From: Streptomyces toyocaensis
Lineage (GTDB): Bacteria > Actinomycetota > Actinomycetes > Streptomycetales > Streptomycetaceae
Direction of reading: 5' to 3'
Assembly: GCF_000725125.1 (NCBI RefSeq)
Contig: NZ_JFCB01000026.1
Span: 50,954-114,953 of the forward strand
Length of the DNA stretch: 64,000 bases
Shown here: positions 42,755 to 51,361 of the stretch, one piece after another
How the letters are laid out: each line of letters starts with the position of its first letter
Position numbering within the stretch: position 1 is the first letter of the stretch
Position numbers and translations under genes: made by a program
The notes under the pieces: generated by a model
Databases searched by the model: none
Seen by the model: the letters and a program-made list of their open reading frames with translations, nothing else
What the model was told of the DNA's origin: nothing

Positions 42755-44212
42755 ATGAACAAGACGATCAGGCGTGCCTCGGTCTTCACGCTGCTGCTGG
42801 TGTTCGCCCTGCTGATCAGGGCGACCTGGGTGCAGTTCTACGAGGGCCGGGCACTGGCGGACGACAAGGACAACCGGCGCAACGCGATCGAGACGTACGC
42901 GGAGCCGCTCGGGAACATCGTCGTGGCCGGGGAGCCGGTCACCGGCTCGGCCCGGACGGAGGGAGGCGATCTGGCGTACAAGCGCACGTACGGGAACGGC
43001 CCGCTGTACGCGGCGGTGACGGGCTACGCCTCGCAGGCGTACGCGCCGACACAGTTGGAAGGCATCTACGCGGACCTGCTCAACGGCACGGACCCGCGGC
43101 TGAGGACGGTGATGGACACCGTCACGGACCGGCGGGCCGGTCCGGGCACCGTGGTGACCACCATCGACCCGGCGGTGCAGAAGGCGGCGTACGAGGCGCT
43201 CGGCGACAAGAAGGGCGCGGCGGTCGCGATCGACCCGGGCACGGGCCGCATCCTCGCGGTGGTGTCGACCCCGTCGTACGACCCGACGTCGCTGACGGAC
43301 GCCAACACCGCCGGTGAGGCGTGGAAGAGGCTCAACGCGGACCCGGACAAGCCGCTCACCAACCGGGCGCTGCGCCGGCCGCTGCCGCCGGGCTCGACGT
43401 TCAAGCTGGTGGTCGCGGCGGCCGCGCTGGAGGACGGGCTGTACCGGTCGGTCGACGAGAGGACCGAGAGCCCCGACCCGTACCGGCTGCCGGGCACGGT
43501 CAGGGACCTCACCAACGAGAACCCGGACGCGCCCTGTGAGAACGCCTCGATCCGGGTCGGGCTGCAGTACTCCTGCAACAACGTCTTCGCGAAGATGGCC
43601 GTCGACCTCGGCGAGGACAAGGTGCGGGCGATGGCCGAGAGGTTCGGCTTCAACGACGGGACGCAGGACGTGCCGGTGCGGGCCCACCCCAGCGTCTACC
43701 CCTCGGACATGGAGCCGTCGCAGACCGCGCTGACCGGCATCGGCCAGTTCGACGTGACCGCCACCCCGTTGCAGATGGCGATGGTGTCGGCGGCGATCGC
43801 GAACGGCGGGAAGCAGGCGATGCCCCACATGGTCAGCCGGGTCACCGACAGCGGCGGTGACGTGCTGAAGGACTACGACGAGGAGGCGGGCACGGAGCGG
43901 ATCGTCAGCTCCTCGACCGCCGAGCAGCTCCGGTCGGCGATGGAGACGGTCGTCGACGAGGGCACCGGGTCGAACGCGCGGATCCCCGGCGCCGTGGTGG
44001 GCGGGAAGACGGGCACCGCGCAGCACGGCGAGAACAACAGCAGGACGCCGTACGCCTGGTTCACCTCGTACGCGCGGTCGGAGTCCTCGGACCGGGAGGT
44101 CGCCGTGGCGGTCGTGGTGGAGCAGTCCGACGCGGCCCGCTCGGAGGTCAGCGGCAACGGCCTGGCGGCCCCGGTCGCCAGGGCGGCGATGGAAGCGGCG
44201 CTGCGGGACTGA
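42755..44212 (+). CDS. Class B penicillin-binding protein (PbpA-like transpeptidase)
   Basis: The 485-residue protein has an uncleaved N-terminal membrane anchor (residues 7-23), a PBP dimerisation region and a transpeptidase domain with all three motifs: S214xxK in PGSTFK, S273CN in YSCNN, and K418TG in GKTGTAQ. It cross-links peptidoglycan outside the membrane. It matches my recollection of SCO1875, one of the extra PbpA-like proteins of S. coelicolor. It is shorter than FtsI and lacks a PASTA tail. It stands alone with its own terminator. Confidence 0.93.
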   Translation: MNKTIRRASVFTLLLVFALLIRATWVQFYEGRALADDKDNRRNAIETYAEPLGNIVVAGEPVTGSARTEGGDLAYKRTYGNGPLYAAVTGYASQAYAPTQLEGIYADLLNGTDPRLRTVMDTVTDRRAGPGTVVTTIDPAVQKAAYEALGDKKGAAVAIDPGTGRILAVVSTPSYDPTSLTDANTAGEAWKRLNADPDKPLTNRALRRPLPPGSTFKLVVAAAALEDGLYRSVDERTESPDPYRLPGTVRDLTNENPDAPCENASIRVGLQYSCNNVFAKMAVDLGEDKVRAMAERFGFNDGTQDVPVRAHPSVYPSDMEPSQTALTGIGQFDVTATPLQMAMVSAAIANGGKQAMPHMVSRVTDSGGDVLKDYDEEAGTERIVSSSTAEQLRSAMETVVDEGTGSNARIPGAVVGGKTGTAQHGENNSRTPYAWFTSYARSESSDREVAVAVVVEQSDAARSEVSGNGLAAPVARAAMEAALRD

Positions 44213-44242
44213 ACCCGCCCGCACACGGAGGCGTCTTCACGG

Positions 44243-44276
44243 ACGGGCCGCCCCCTTCCCCCCGGGGGCGGCCCGT
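44243..44276 (+). terminator. Terminator of the penicillin-binding protein gene
   Basis: ACGGGCCGCCCCC (44243-44255) and GGGGGCGGCCCGT (44264-44276) form a perfect 13-bp stem, 30 bases after the stop codon. On the other strand it also ends the esterase remnant. Confidence 0.85.
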
Positions 44277-44602
44277 CACCGGGGCGACCGTTCCCTTCGA
44301 TGCCGGGGGACCGTTCCTCGAACGACGTTCGACCCCGGCGGCGGCGACCAAGAGACGCAACGACTCTCCCACGGTGTCACCGGCTCCCGGCCGTCCCCGT
44401 CCGCTTCGGGTCCGGCCGTGTACTCGGGCGCGTAGGGGGTGTGGCAGTGCGGTGGGACGAGGAGGAGTTCCTCCATCTGAGCCCGGGCCGCCCGGCGCCA
44501 CCCCTCGAAGTCGCGGACGGGTGAGGTGCCCCAGGCCGGCGGGAACGTCAGGTCGTCCCTGAGCGCCCGCAGCAACCCGGGCGGCCCGGGTACGGAGGTC
44601 AC
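44276..44602 (-). pseudogene. Truncated acyl/xylan-esterase-like gene (N-terminal remnant)
   Basis: The 108-residue reading frame starts with GTG overlapping the pectin methylesterase stop codon by 4 bases, so it was once translationally coupled to it. The first 65 residues (LLRALRDDLTFPPAWGTSPV, RDFEGWRRAARAQMEELLL, then TPYAPEYTAGPEADG) resemble the N-terminus of actinobacterial alpha/beta-hydrolase esterases of the acetyl-xylan/dienelactone type. Nothing after that resembles the family, and the nucleophile and catalytic triad are absent. A full member would be over 300 residues. Most likely a deletion removed the catalytic part. Family identification is from memory of typical sequences. 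Confidence 0.5.
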
Positions 44603-45711
44603 CCGCGGGGCCGCCAGTCGCCCAGGTGGGTGCCGGGGGTGTGCAGGGCGGCCTGGGCGCGGGTGAGCTGGGGCCGGTTCCCGGGCACGGTGATCACCGC
44701 GCCGGGACCGGTGTTGCGGTACTCGGCGAACCGCTGGTCCTGCCAGGGGTGGCCGCTCGCCATGTCGGTGTAGGGCGCGACCGCGTCGATGCCGGCGCCG
44801 AGGCGGGTCTCCCGGACGGTGAGCATGGGGCGGGCGGTGCGGTCGGAGCTGGGCACCCAGGGGCGGGCCAGCTTGTAGTAGCCGTCCGGGGCCTCGCTGC
44901 TGATCCTGCTCCGGGTGACCAGGTAGCCGCGGGGGTTGGCACCGGCGGTGGAGGGCGCGAAGACGAAGCCGTGCGGGGCGGCGGTGAGGTCCGGACGGAT
45001 CAGGGTGCGGAAGTGGCAGTGCTCGAAGAGGGCGGTGGCGCGGCCGAAGACGAAGTCGACGTCCCCCTCGACGTAGCAGTGGGCGAAGTACTGGCGGGCG
45101 AAGGTGTCCAGGGAGGCCGTGTCGGCGTACAGGGTGTCCTGGTGGCCGAGGAACCGGCAGTGGGTGAAGGCGCTGCGGTCGCCCTGCACCTTGAGTGCGA
45201 CGGCCTGGGTGCCGCTGGTGCCGGGCAGGTCGGCGCGCAGCCAGTCGTTGGCGAAGGTGATCCAGCGGGCGGTGAAGCCGTCGGGGCGCACGGTGGTGGT
45301 GGCCGAGCCGGAGGTGCCGTAGGTGCCGGAACCGTCCGGCCGGGGGGTGCCGGCTGCGTTGTCGTGGACGATGACGACGTCGCGGGGGTTCTCGGAGGCG
45401 CCGATCCAGGTCATCCCGGTACGGTCGGCGTCGACCGAGACCGTCTCGCGGTAGACGCCGGGCGCGATGACCAGGGTGCGTCCGGTGCCGGTCGCGGCGG
45501 TCACGGCGGCCTGGAGGCCGGTGACGTCACCGGCGCCGCGCGGGTGGACGTACAGGGTCTGCGGGGTGAGCCGGTCGGACGGTGAGCCGAAGCGGCCGAA
45601 CGGGCCGCGCGGCCGGCCGCCGGCCCGCGCCGGGACGGCGGACAGGGCGAGCGCGGTGCCGGCCGCGGCGCCGGTGAGCAGGAAGGACCTTCGGGACGAG
45701 GGAGAGGGCAT
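44599..45711 (-). CDS. Secreted pectin methylesterase, CE8 family
   Basis: The 370-residue protein has a Tat-type signal peptide (SSRRSFLLTGAAAG, cleavage near ARA) and the right-handed beta-helix of carbohydrate esterase family 8: YVHPRGAGDVTGLQAAV, GVYRETVSV, the GHQDTLY segment, the catalytic aspartate in VEGDVDFVFG and the YLVTRSRI/YKLARPWVPSS C-terminal region. It removes methyl groups from pectin, preparing it for pectate lyase. ATG at 45711 with AAGGAGCG upstream. It follows the pectate lyase gene by 80 bases on the same strand, forming an export unit for pectin breakdown. Confidence 0.93.
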   Translation of the reverse strand: MPSPSSRRSFLLTGAAAGTALALSAVPARAGGRPRGPFGRFGSPSDRLTPQTLYVHPRGAGDVTGLQAAVTAATGTGRTLVIAPGVYRETVSVDADRTGMTWIGASENPRDVVIVHDNAAGTPRPDGSGTYGTSGSATTTVRPDGFTARWITFANDWLRADLPGTSGTQAVALKVQGDRSAFTHCRFLGHQDTLYADTASLDTFARQYFAHCYVEGDVDFVFGRATALFEHCHFRTLIRPDLTAAPHGFVFAPSTAGANPRGYLVTRSRISSEAPDGYYKLARPWVPSSDRTARPMLTVRETRLGAGIDAVAPYTDMASGHPWQDQRFAEYRNTGPGAVITVPGNRPQLTRAQAALHTPGTHLGDWRPRG

Positions 45712-45791
45712 GCGGTCGCTCCTTGGACAGGGGGACGGGCCGGTGCGGGCCGCAGTGGGGGCGGGCCGCACCGGCCGGACGAGGGGCGGGG

Positions 45792-47126
45792 TCAGCGGAT
45801 GCGGCCGGCTCCCGCGCCGTACTTGACCAGCACCGGGACCGCCCGGGCCGGGTGGACCGCGGTGCGCAGGGTGGGGGTCCAGCCGGCGCCGGACCGCAGG
45901 GGCGTGCCGGGGAGCTCCGCGTTGTGCGCGGCGATCAGGTCGACCCGCTCACCGTTGACCAGGTTGTGCGCGGCGGTGAGCGGTGAGTCGTTCCACCGCT
46001 TGAGGATCTTCGACGGACCGATGCCCTCCGGCAGGGTGAACGCGTTGTGTTCGGCGACGAGCTGCGACTCCTTGCCGATGCCGAAGCTGTAGGAGTAGCC
46101 GGTGTCCGCCACGAAGTGGTTGTTGTACACGTCGACCTGCCCGAAGCGGACGCGCGGCGCGCGCTCGACCAGGTGCGAGAACAGGTTGTGGTGGAAGGTC
46201 GCCTTGAGCTTGCCCCGGTCGCCGGCCGCGGTGGACTCGCCGTCGCTGTTGCCGATGAGGATCGTCTTGTCGTGCTCGGTGAAGACGTTCCAGGAGGCGG
46301 TGACGTGGTCGGCGCCCTTGACGATGTCCAGCTCTCCGTCGTGCTGCTGGTAGAGCATGCCGAAGTGGGTCGGGGCCGCGCTGTCGGGGTGCTCGCCGTC
46401 GGTGAAGGTGTTGTGGTCCAGCCACACGTGCGTGGAGCCGTGCACCACGGCGGTGTCGTACTCGGAGTTCCAGTTGCCCCGGCTGCCGTCGGTGGGGTCC
46501 CACTGCGGGAAGCAGTCGACCGGGCTCTCCAGGGTGAGGTTGCGGACGATGACGTTGTGCACGCCCTTGATCTGCAGGCCGGCACCCTTGATGCCGGCGT
46601 TCCTGCCGACGCCGATGACCGTGGTGTTGGAGGGGATGTTCGCCTTGACGGCGGTGTCCTGGGCGGCGGCGGACGCCCTGCGCAGCCCCTCCGGGCTGTC
46701 GTCCGGCTCGGCGCTCAGGTCCCGCTCCAGTCCCCAGGTCTCCGGCGCGTACGTGTCCAGGTAGGCGTCGAAGTCGTACCCGGGCGCGGCGAACGCCTCG
46801 CAGCCCTCGGAGACCGCGTCGAGGGTGCCCTTCACCTTGATGATCTTCGGGGCGTCGCCGCCGTCCGCCAGGGCCGCCTTGAACCCGGCCCAGTCCGTCA
46901 CGGTGTACACGTGCTCGGCGTCCGCGGCGGCGCCCCCGGTCGTGCCGGTGCCGTGGGAGGCCCAGCCGTCGCCCGCGCCCAGCGTCTGCCGGGCGGGGTC
47001 ACGGGGGTGGTGCGACGGGGAGTGGGCCTGGGCTCCGGTGCCGGTCAGTGCCAGCACGAGGGCGGCACAGCCGGCCACCGAGACGGCTCTCGCTATGGCA
47101 TGCGCATGCCATTCAGTTCTCTGCAC
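45792..47126 (-). CDS. Secreted pectate lyase, PL1 family
   Basis: The 444-residue protein has a signal peptide (residues 10-33, cleavage near AQA) and a PL1 parallel beta-helix: NTTVIGVGRNAGIKGAGLQI, HNVIVRNLTLESPVDCFPQWDP, the calcium-site region HVWLDHNTFTDGEH and the catalytic arginine in ERAPRVRFGQVDVYNN. It cleaves polygalacturonate by beta-elimination in a Ca-dependent way. The GTG at 47126 has GGAGAGCAGC upstream; the frame is open much further but only with the adjoining remnant. Confidence 0.92.
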   Translation of the reverse strand: MQRTEWHAHAIARAVSVAGCAALVLALTGTGAQAHSPSHHPRDPARQTLGAGDGWASHGTGTTGGAAADAEHVYTVTDWAGFKAALADGGDAPKIIKVKGTLDAVSEGCEAFAAPGYDFDAYLDTYAPETWGLERDLSAEPDDSPEGLRRASAAAQDTAVKANIPSNTTVIGVGRNAGIKGAGLQIKGVHNVIVRNLTLESPVDCFPQWDPTDGSRGNWNSEYDTAVVHGSTHVWLDHNTFTDGEHPDSAAPTHFGMLYQQHDGELDIVKGADHVTASWNVFTEHDKTILIGNSDGESTAAGDRGKLKATFHHNLFSHLVERAPRVRFGQVDVYNNHFVADTGYSYSFGIGKESQLVAEHNAFTLPEGIGPSKILKRWNDSPLTAAHNLVNGERVDLIAAHNAELPGTPLRSGAGWTPTLRTAVHPARAVPVLVKYGAGAGRIR

Positions 47127-47164
47127 GGTGCTGCTCTCCTTCGTCCAGGGTTCGGGTGTTGCGC

Positions 47165-47510
47165 CACGGGCTCCGGCCGGGTGATCCAGGACCCGGGGAC
47201 CCGGCCGTCCAGCCGCCGTACGTCGCGCGGTGCGAGCACCCGGGTGCTCAGCAGCTCCCGGGCGACCAGTCGCGCCACGGCGGTCGCGCCCGGCGGATCG
47301 ACGTGCGTGTTGTCCTGCTTCGTCGCCGTCCAGTGGGAGTACGTCTTGGTCCCCTCGGCCCCGAGCTCCCGCCACAGCGCCGGCGGCAGCGCCTGGACGT
47401 CGAGCAGCGGGACCCGCTCCTCGCGCGCCGGCGCCCGCGTCGCCGCGGGGTACCCCCCGTGGCTGGGCACGGCACGCCCGTCCGCGTCGAACCGCCGCCG
47501 TGGTGGCCGG
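47165..47510 (-). pseudogene. Remnant of rhamnogalacturonan acetylesterase (C-terminal part)
   Basis: In one minus-strand frame, without a start of its own, the sequence RRRFDADGRAVPSHGGYPAA, then LLDVQALPPALWRELGAEG and HWTATKQDNTHVDPPGATAV, then RLVARELL, matches the second half of SGNH-type rhamnogalacturonan acetylesterases, including the DxxH catalytic pair (DNTH). The N-terminal half with the GDS nucleophile is missing; upstream sequence is unrelated. It lies between the ABC binding-protein gene and the pectate lyase, consistent with a former member of this pectin gene set. Identification rests on family knowledge. Confidence 0.6.
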
Positions 47511-47625
47511 CACGGGCTCGGCGCCCCGGGCCCGGGCGCCCTCGGCGGGAGCCGCAGGTACTGATCGCGTCGGACGGCCCGCGGCCCGATGCCCCACAGG
47601 CCGCCCCACGGCGAATCCGTTCCGA

Positions 47626-48984
47626 TCAGCCCATCTGTTCGTCCCACTCGGCCTGCGCCTCGTTCAGCTGCCCGGCCAGGCCGTCCAGGAAGTCCTTCGC
47701 GCTCATGTCGCCCAGCAGCACCTTCTGGAAGTTCGGCTCGTTCTCCGCCTTGGAGATCGTGTTCCAGTCCGGCAGGTAGTACGGCAGCTGCACGATGGTC
47801 GTGGACCCGTCGGTCAGCGCGTCCGCGGCCAGCTTCGTGGGCTCCGCCTTCGCGATCCACTCGGCCTTGGCCGCGTCCAGGTGCGCCGGCACCTGCCCGG
47901 CCGACTCGTTGAACTTCGAGTTGGACTGCGCCGACGCGGCGAACTCGATGAACTTCCAGGCGGCCTCCTTGTTCTTGGAGCTCTTGAACAGACCGAGGCC
48001 GTCGACCGGGTTGGAGACCTGGACCCGCTTGCCGCCGGGCCCGGTGGGCTGCGGGATGCCCCGGAACGTGTCGGCGCCGAGGGCCTTCACATGGTCCTGG
48101 TACGAACCGAGGTTGTGGTTCAGCATCCCGATCTCGCCGGAGTCCCACTGCGCGACCATCTTGGTGAAGTCGTTGTTGAGGTCGGCGGCGGGGGTGACCT
48201 TCTTGAACAGGGCCGCGTACTCCTCCAGGGCCTTGACGTTCTTCGGGTCGTCGACCGTGGTCTTCTTGCCGGTGGAGTCCCAGAACGAGGTGATGCCGGA
48301 CTGGCCGTACATCGCGTCCAGGGCCTGGGCGATGGAGCCGGCGCCGCCGCGGATGGTGTAGCCGAACTTGTTGGCGCCCTTGTCGGTGAGCTTCTGAGCG
48401 GCCTCGAAGAACCGGTCCCAGGTGGTCGGCTCCTCCAGGCCCGCCTTCTCGAACAGGTCGGTGCGGTAGTACAGGACGCCGTTGTTGGCCGAGGTCGGGA
48501 CGGAGTACAGCTTGTCGTCGCCGCCGCCGGCCGCCCGCAGCGACTCGACCATGTCCTTGTTGAGCTTGCCGTTCAGTGACGACCCGTCCAGCCGGTCGTC
48601 CAGCGGGTCGAGCGCGCCCTGCGCCGCGAAGCCCGCGAGCATCGCCGCGCCGACGCCGCCGACGTCCGGCAGGCCGCCGCCCTGGATGGCGGTGTCGACC
48701 TTGGACTGGTACTCGGTGGAGGCGATGCCGACGTACTGGACGTCGATGTCCGGGTTCGCCTTCTCGAAGTCGGCGATGATCTCCTTCCAGATGTCGGTGC
48801 GGACACCGCCGTTGTTGTCCCAGAAGATGATCTCGCCCTTGCCGCTGCCCTCGCCGCCGTCGCCCGCGCCGCTGCCGCCGTCGCCGCAGGCGGTGGCGGT
48901 CAGGGCGAGCACGGCCCCCAGGGCGACGGCAGCCGAGGTGCGGCGGCCTCTGCCGGTGCTGTTTCCGAGAATGCTGATCTTCAT
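47626..48984 (-). CDS. Sugar ABC transporter substrate-binding lipoprotein
   Basis: The 452-residue protein has a lipoprotein signal (VALGAVLALTATAC, Cys at about residue 33) and a family-1 solute-binding fold: IIFWDNNGGVRTDIWKEIIA, ALDPLDDRLDG and LYSVPTSANNGVLYYRTDLF with FEKAGLEEPTTWDRFFEAA. It delivers a mono- or oligosaccharide to the two permeases upstream in the operon. Unusually it is the last gene of that set, overlapping the GH43 stop by ATGA. ATG with GAAGAAGAGAG upstream. The sugar is inferred to come from pectin or arabinan side chains. Confidence 0.92.
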   Translation of the reverse strand: MKISILGNSTGRGRRTSAAVALGAVLALTATACGDGGSGAGDGGEGSGKGEIIFWDNNGGVRTDIWKEIIADFEKANPDIDVQYVGIASTEYQSKVDTAIQGGGLPDVGGVGAAMLAGFAAQGALDPLDDRLDGSSLNGKLNKDMVESLRAAGGGDDKLYSVPTSANNGVLYYRTDLFEKAGLEEPTTWDRFFEAAQKLTDKGANKFGYTIRGGAGSIAQALDAMYGQSGITSFWDSTGKKTTVDDPKNVKALEEYAALFKKVTPAADLNNDFTKMVAQWDSGEIGMLNHNLGSYQDHVKALGADTFRGIPQPTGPGGKRVQVSNPVDGLGLFKSSKNKEAAWKFIEFAASAQSNSKFNESAGQVPAHLDAAKAEWIAKAEPTKLAADALTDGSTTIVQLPYYLPDWNTISKAENEPNFQKVLLGDMSAKDFLDGLAGQLNEAQAEWDEQMG

Positions 48985-50519
48985 TGGTCGGCTCTCTTCT
49001 TCCGGGTACTGATCCTGAACTGCGTGAACGTGGCGGTGCCGGCGTGTCCCTGACCGGAGGGCGCCAGGGCGACCAGGCCGAGCAGGGCACCGACCCAGCG
49101 CCAGGGCGTGGCGGCGAAGACGTGACCGGAGGCGCGGAACCCCTCCCCGGTGTCGTACGAGAAGCGGCAGCGCGCACCCGCACCGATGTCGACGCGCAGC
49201 CGCGCCCGGCCATCCGGGGCGGGCCGTGGGTGGTCGGCCTCCCGCTCCCTCTCGGCGACGGTCTCGGCGAACCGGTGCACCAGGTGCACCGTGCCGTCCG
49301 TGCCGCGCTGGAGCCCGATCCAGCGGTAGGCGTCCCCGAGGACCACGAGGCCGGCGCGTGCGCCGGGTTCCTCGCTGTCGAGACGGAGCCCCACCTCGAC
49401 GGCGCACGGGGTGCCGGGCAGCCGCTGGGTGAGGACGTTGGGCAGGGTGCGCAGGTCGTGCGCGCCGGCGGAACGGACGCAGGTCAGCCGCAGACCGTCG
49501 GCGGAGTGCTGGGTGGCCCAGCCGTCCCTGGGGTTGGCGGTCCACTGCCACTGGCGGCCGTGACGTCCGCCGGGGAAGTCGTCGTCGGCGGCGGGCGCGG
49601 CGGGCGGCTGCGCGGGCAGGTCCGGGCGGCGGTGCTCGGCGACGGGGGCGCCGTGGTCCCCGATCACCGGCCAGCCTCCCGAGTCCCAGCTCATCGGCTG
49701 GAGGTGCACGACGCGGCCGTACGCGCCGCGCTGCTGGAAGTGCAGGAACCAGTCCTCACCGGAGGGGGTGCGCACCCAGCCGCCCTGGTGGGGCCCGTTG
49801 ACGTCGGTGTCCTGCTGCTCCAGGACCACCTTCTCCTCGTACGGCCCGAAGAACGCGCGGGAGCGGAAGGCGCCCTGCCAGCCGGTCTCCACTCCCCCGG
49901 CGGGGGCGAGGATCCAGAACCAGCCGTCGTGCCGGTAGAGCTTGGGCCCCTCCAGGGTGAACCAGCCGGGGATGCGGTCGGCGTCGACGATCACCTCGCC
50001 CTCGTCGAGGAGTTCGGTGCCGTGCGGGTGCATCCGGTGGCCGGTGAGACGGTTCTTGACGCCGGAGCGGGACTTGGCCCAGGCGTGCACGAGGTACGCC
50101 TCGCCGGTCTCGTCGTCCCACAGGGGGCAGGGGTCGATCAGGCCCTTGCCGGCCTTCACCAGGTGCGGCCGGGTCCAGGGGCCGCGGATCCCGGGGGCGT
50201 TGACCTGGAAGATGCCCTGGTCGGGATCGCCCCAGAAGATCCAGAAGCGGTCGTCGTGGTGGCGCAGGGCTGGGGCCCAGACCCCGCAGTCGTGCCGCGG
50301 CACGGTGAACTCGGCCTCGGGTTCCAGCCGTTCGAGTGCGTGGCCGACGAGGGTCCAGTTGACCAGGTCGCGGGAGTGCAGCAGGGGAAGCCCGGGGACA
50401 CGGCCGAAGCTGGAGGCGGTCAGGTAGAAGTCGTCGCCGACGCGGATCACGTCCGGGTCGGACCAGTCGGCGTCCAGCACCGGGTTGCGGTAGGTGAGGT
50501 CCACCCGCCCGGCGCTCAT
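48981..50519 (-). CDS. Glycoside hydrolase family 43 (arabinosidase/xylosidase-like), cytosolic
   Basis: The 512-residue protein has no signal peptide. The five-blade propeller begins YRNPVLDADWSDPDVIRVGD, with the general-base aspartate, and continues with LIDPCPLWDDETGEAYLVHAW (pKa-modulating Asp) and GWFTLEGPKLYRHDG (general-acid Glu). A C-terminal beta-sandwich from about residue 320 (WQWTANPRDGWATQHSADGL) is the usual second domain of this subgroup. Enzymes of this kind release L-arabinose, D-xylose or D-galactose from imported oligosaccharides. Its place between ABC transporter genes supports intracellular action. Confidence 0.9.
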   Translation of the reverse strand: MSAGRVDLTYRNPVLDADWSDPDVIRVGDDFYLTASSFGRVPGLPLLHSRDLVNWTLVGHALERLEPEAEFTVPRHDCGVWAPALRHHDDRFWIFWGDPDQGIFQVNAPGIRGPWTRPHLVKAGKGLIDPCPLWDDETGEAYLVHAWAKSRSGVKNRLTGHRMHPHGTELLDEGEVIVDADRIPGWFTLEGPKLYRHDGWFWILAPAGGVETGWQGAFRSRAFFGPYEEKVVLEQQDTDVNGPHQGGWVRTPSGEDWFLHFQQRGAYGRVVHLQPMSWDSGGWPVIGDHGAPVAEHRRPDLPAQPPAAPAADDDFPGGRHGRQWQWTANPRDGWATQHSADGLRLTCVRSAGAHDLRTLPNVLTQRLPGTPCAVEVGLRLDSEEPGARAGLVVLGDAYRWIGLQRGTDGTVHLVHRFAETVAEREREADHPRPAPDGRARLRVDIGAGARCRFSYDTGEGFRASGHVFAATPWRWVGALLGLVALAPSGQGHAGTATFTQFRISTRKKRADQ

Positions 50520-51361
50520 GGGCTCACCGCCCTGCGGACCAGGGCGGCCGCCTCGTCCCGGCCGAGGCGGCCGTCGGCGACCACGGTGACGATCCGGCGG
50601 ACCACGGTCCCGCCGGGCGGGACCGGCAGCCGGGCCTCGTGCGCGAGGGACGAGCCGACGCCCGGGTACTCGGCGGTGCGGACGAACCAGGGGTCGCGCC
50701 TGGTCTGTTCGGTCGCCCCGGCGAAGACCAGGGTCCAGGTGGATCCGGCGAGCGCCAGCCAGTCGGCGGTGTGGCCGTGGACCTCGTTCTCTCCCTCGGT
50801 GCCGGCGGTGAAGACGTCCGGGACCGCCTCCTCCTTGCGGGCCCGCCAGAAGAAGCCGCCGTAGGCGGCGCCGGGGCGGCCGTTGGTGGCGGGGCTGCCC
50901 AGGGAGAGCGGACCCGGCGTGATGTTGGTGAGGGAGAAGGTGAGGTCCAGCGCCCAGGCGGTGCCGGTGAGCGCGGTGGCGGCGACCGTGCGGCGCTCGC
51001 GCAGCAGCTCGCCCGGCGCGGCGATCCAGCGCAGCTCCTCGACGAATCCGTCGGGGTCGCGCAGCTGGTAGGAGGTGTGCCGCTGGGAGCCGTGGTTGTC
51101 CAGCTCGGTCGGGCCCCGGTCGCGGACGTAGGTGCGTCCGCCCCAGAAGTTGAACCCCTCGACGTCGGGAACGGCGACACCGACGCCGAGGTGGTGGGCG
51201 TGGTCGGCGGGGCTCAGCTCGGTGACCGCCGTGCCGGCCAGGGTGGTGACGGGGTGCAGGTGTGGCCGCGGGGACAGCCGGGCGGGCAGTCCGGGCCGGG
51301 TGACGTACCGGCCGACGGGCCGGCCCGCGACGCGCAGCACCGCACAGTCGTTGCCGGTCAT
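50516..51361 (-). CDS. PmoA-like (DUF6807) family protein
   Basis: The 281-residue protein has the DUF6807 pattern: RPHLHPVTTLAGTAVTELSP, ADHAHHLGVGVAVPDVEGFNFWGG, and YGGFFWRARKEE. The family was once called PmoA by misassociation. Members are common in sugar-catabolic operons beside Gfo/Idh oxidoreductases and are thought to have a carbohydrate-related, galactose-mutarotase-like fold, but no activity is established. It overlaps both neighbours by 4 bases. Confidence 0.8.
   Translation of the reverse strand: MTGNDCAVLRVAGRPVGRYVTRPGLPARLSPRPHLHPVTTLAGTAVTELSPADHAHHLGVGVAVPDVEGFNFWGGRTYVRDRGPTELDNHGSQRHTSYQLRDPDGFVEELRWIAAPGELLRERRTVAATALTGTAWALDLTFSLTNITPGPLSLGSPATNGRPGAAYGGFFWRARKEEAVPDVFTAGTEGENEVHGHTADWLALAGSTWTLVFAGATEQTRRDPWFVRTAEYPGVGSSLAHEARLPVPPGGTVVRRIVTVVADGRLGRDEAAALVRRAVSP

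Noticed and set aside
42635..44224. 529-codon antisense ORF opposite the penicillin-binding protein
   Set aside because: Arg/Val/His-rich shadow without motifs; the sense gene has all three PBP motifs.
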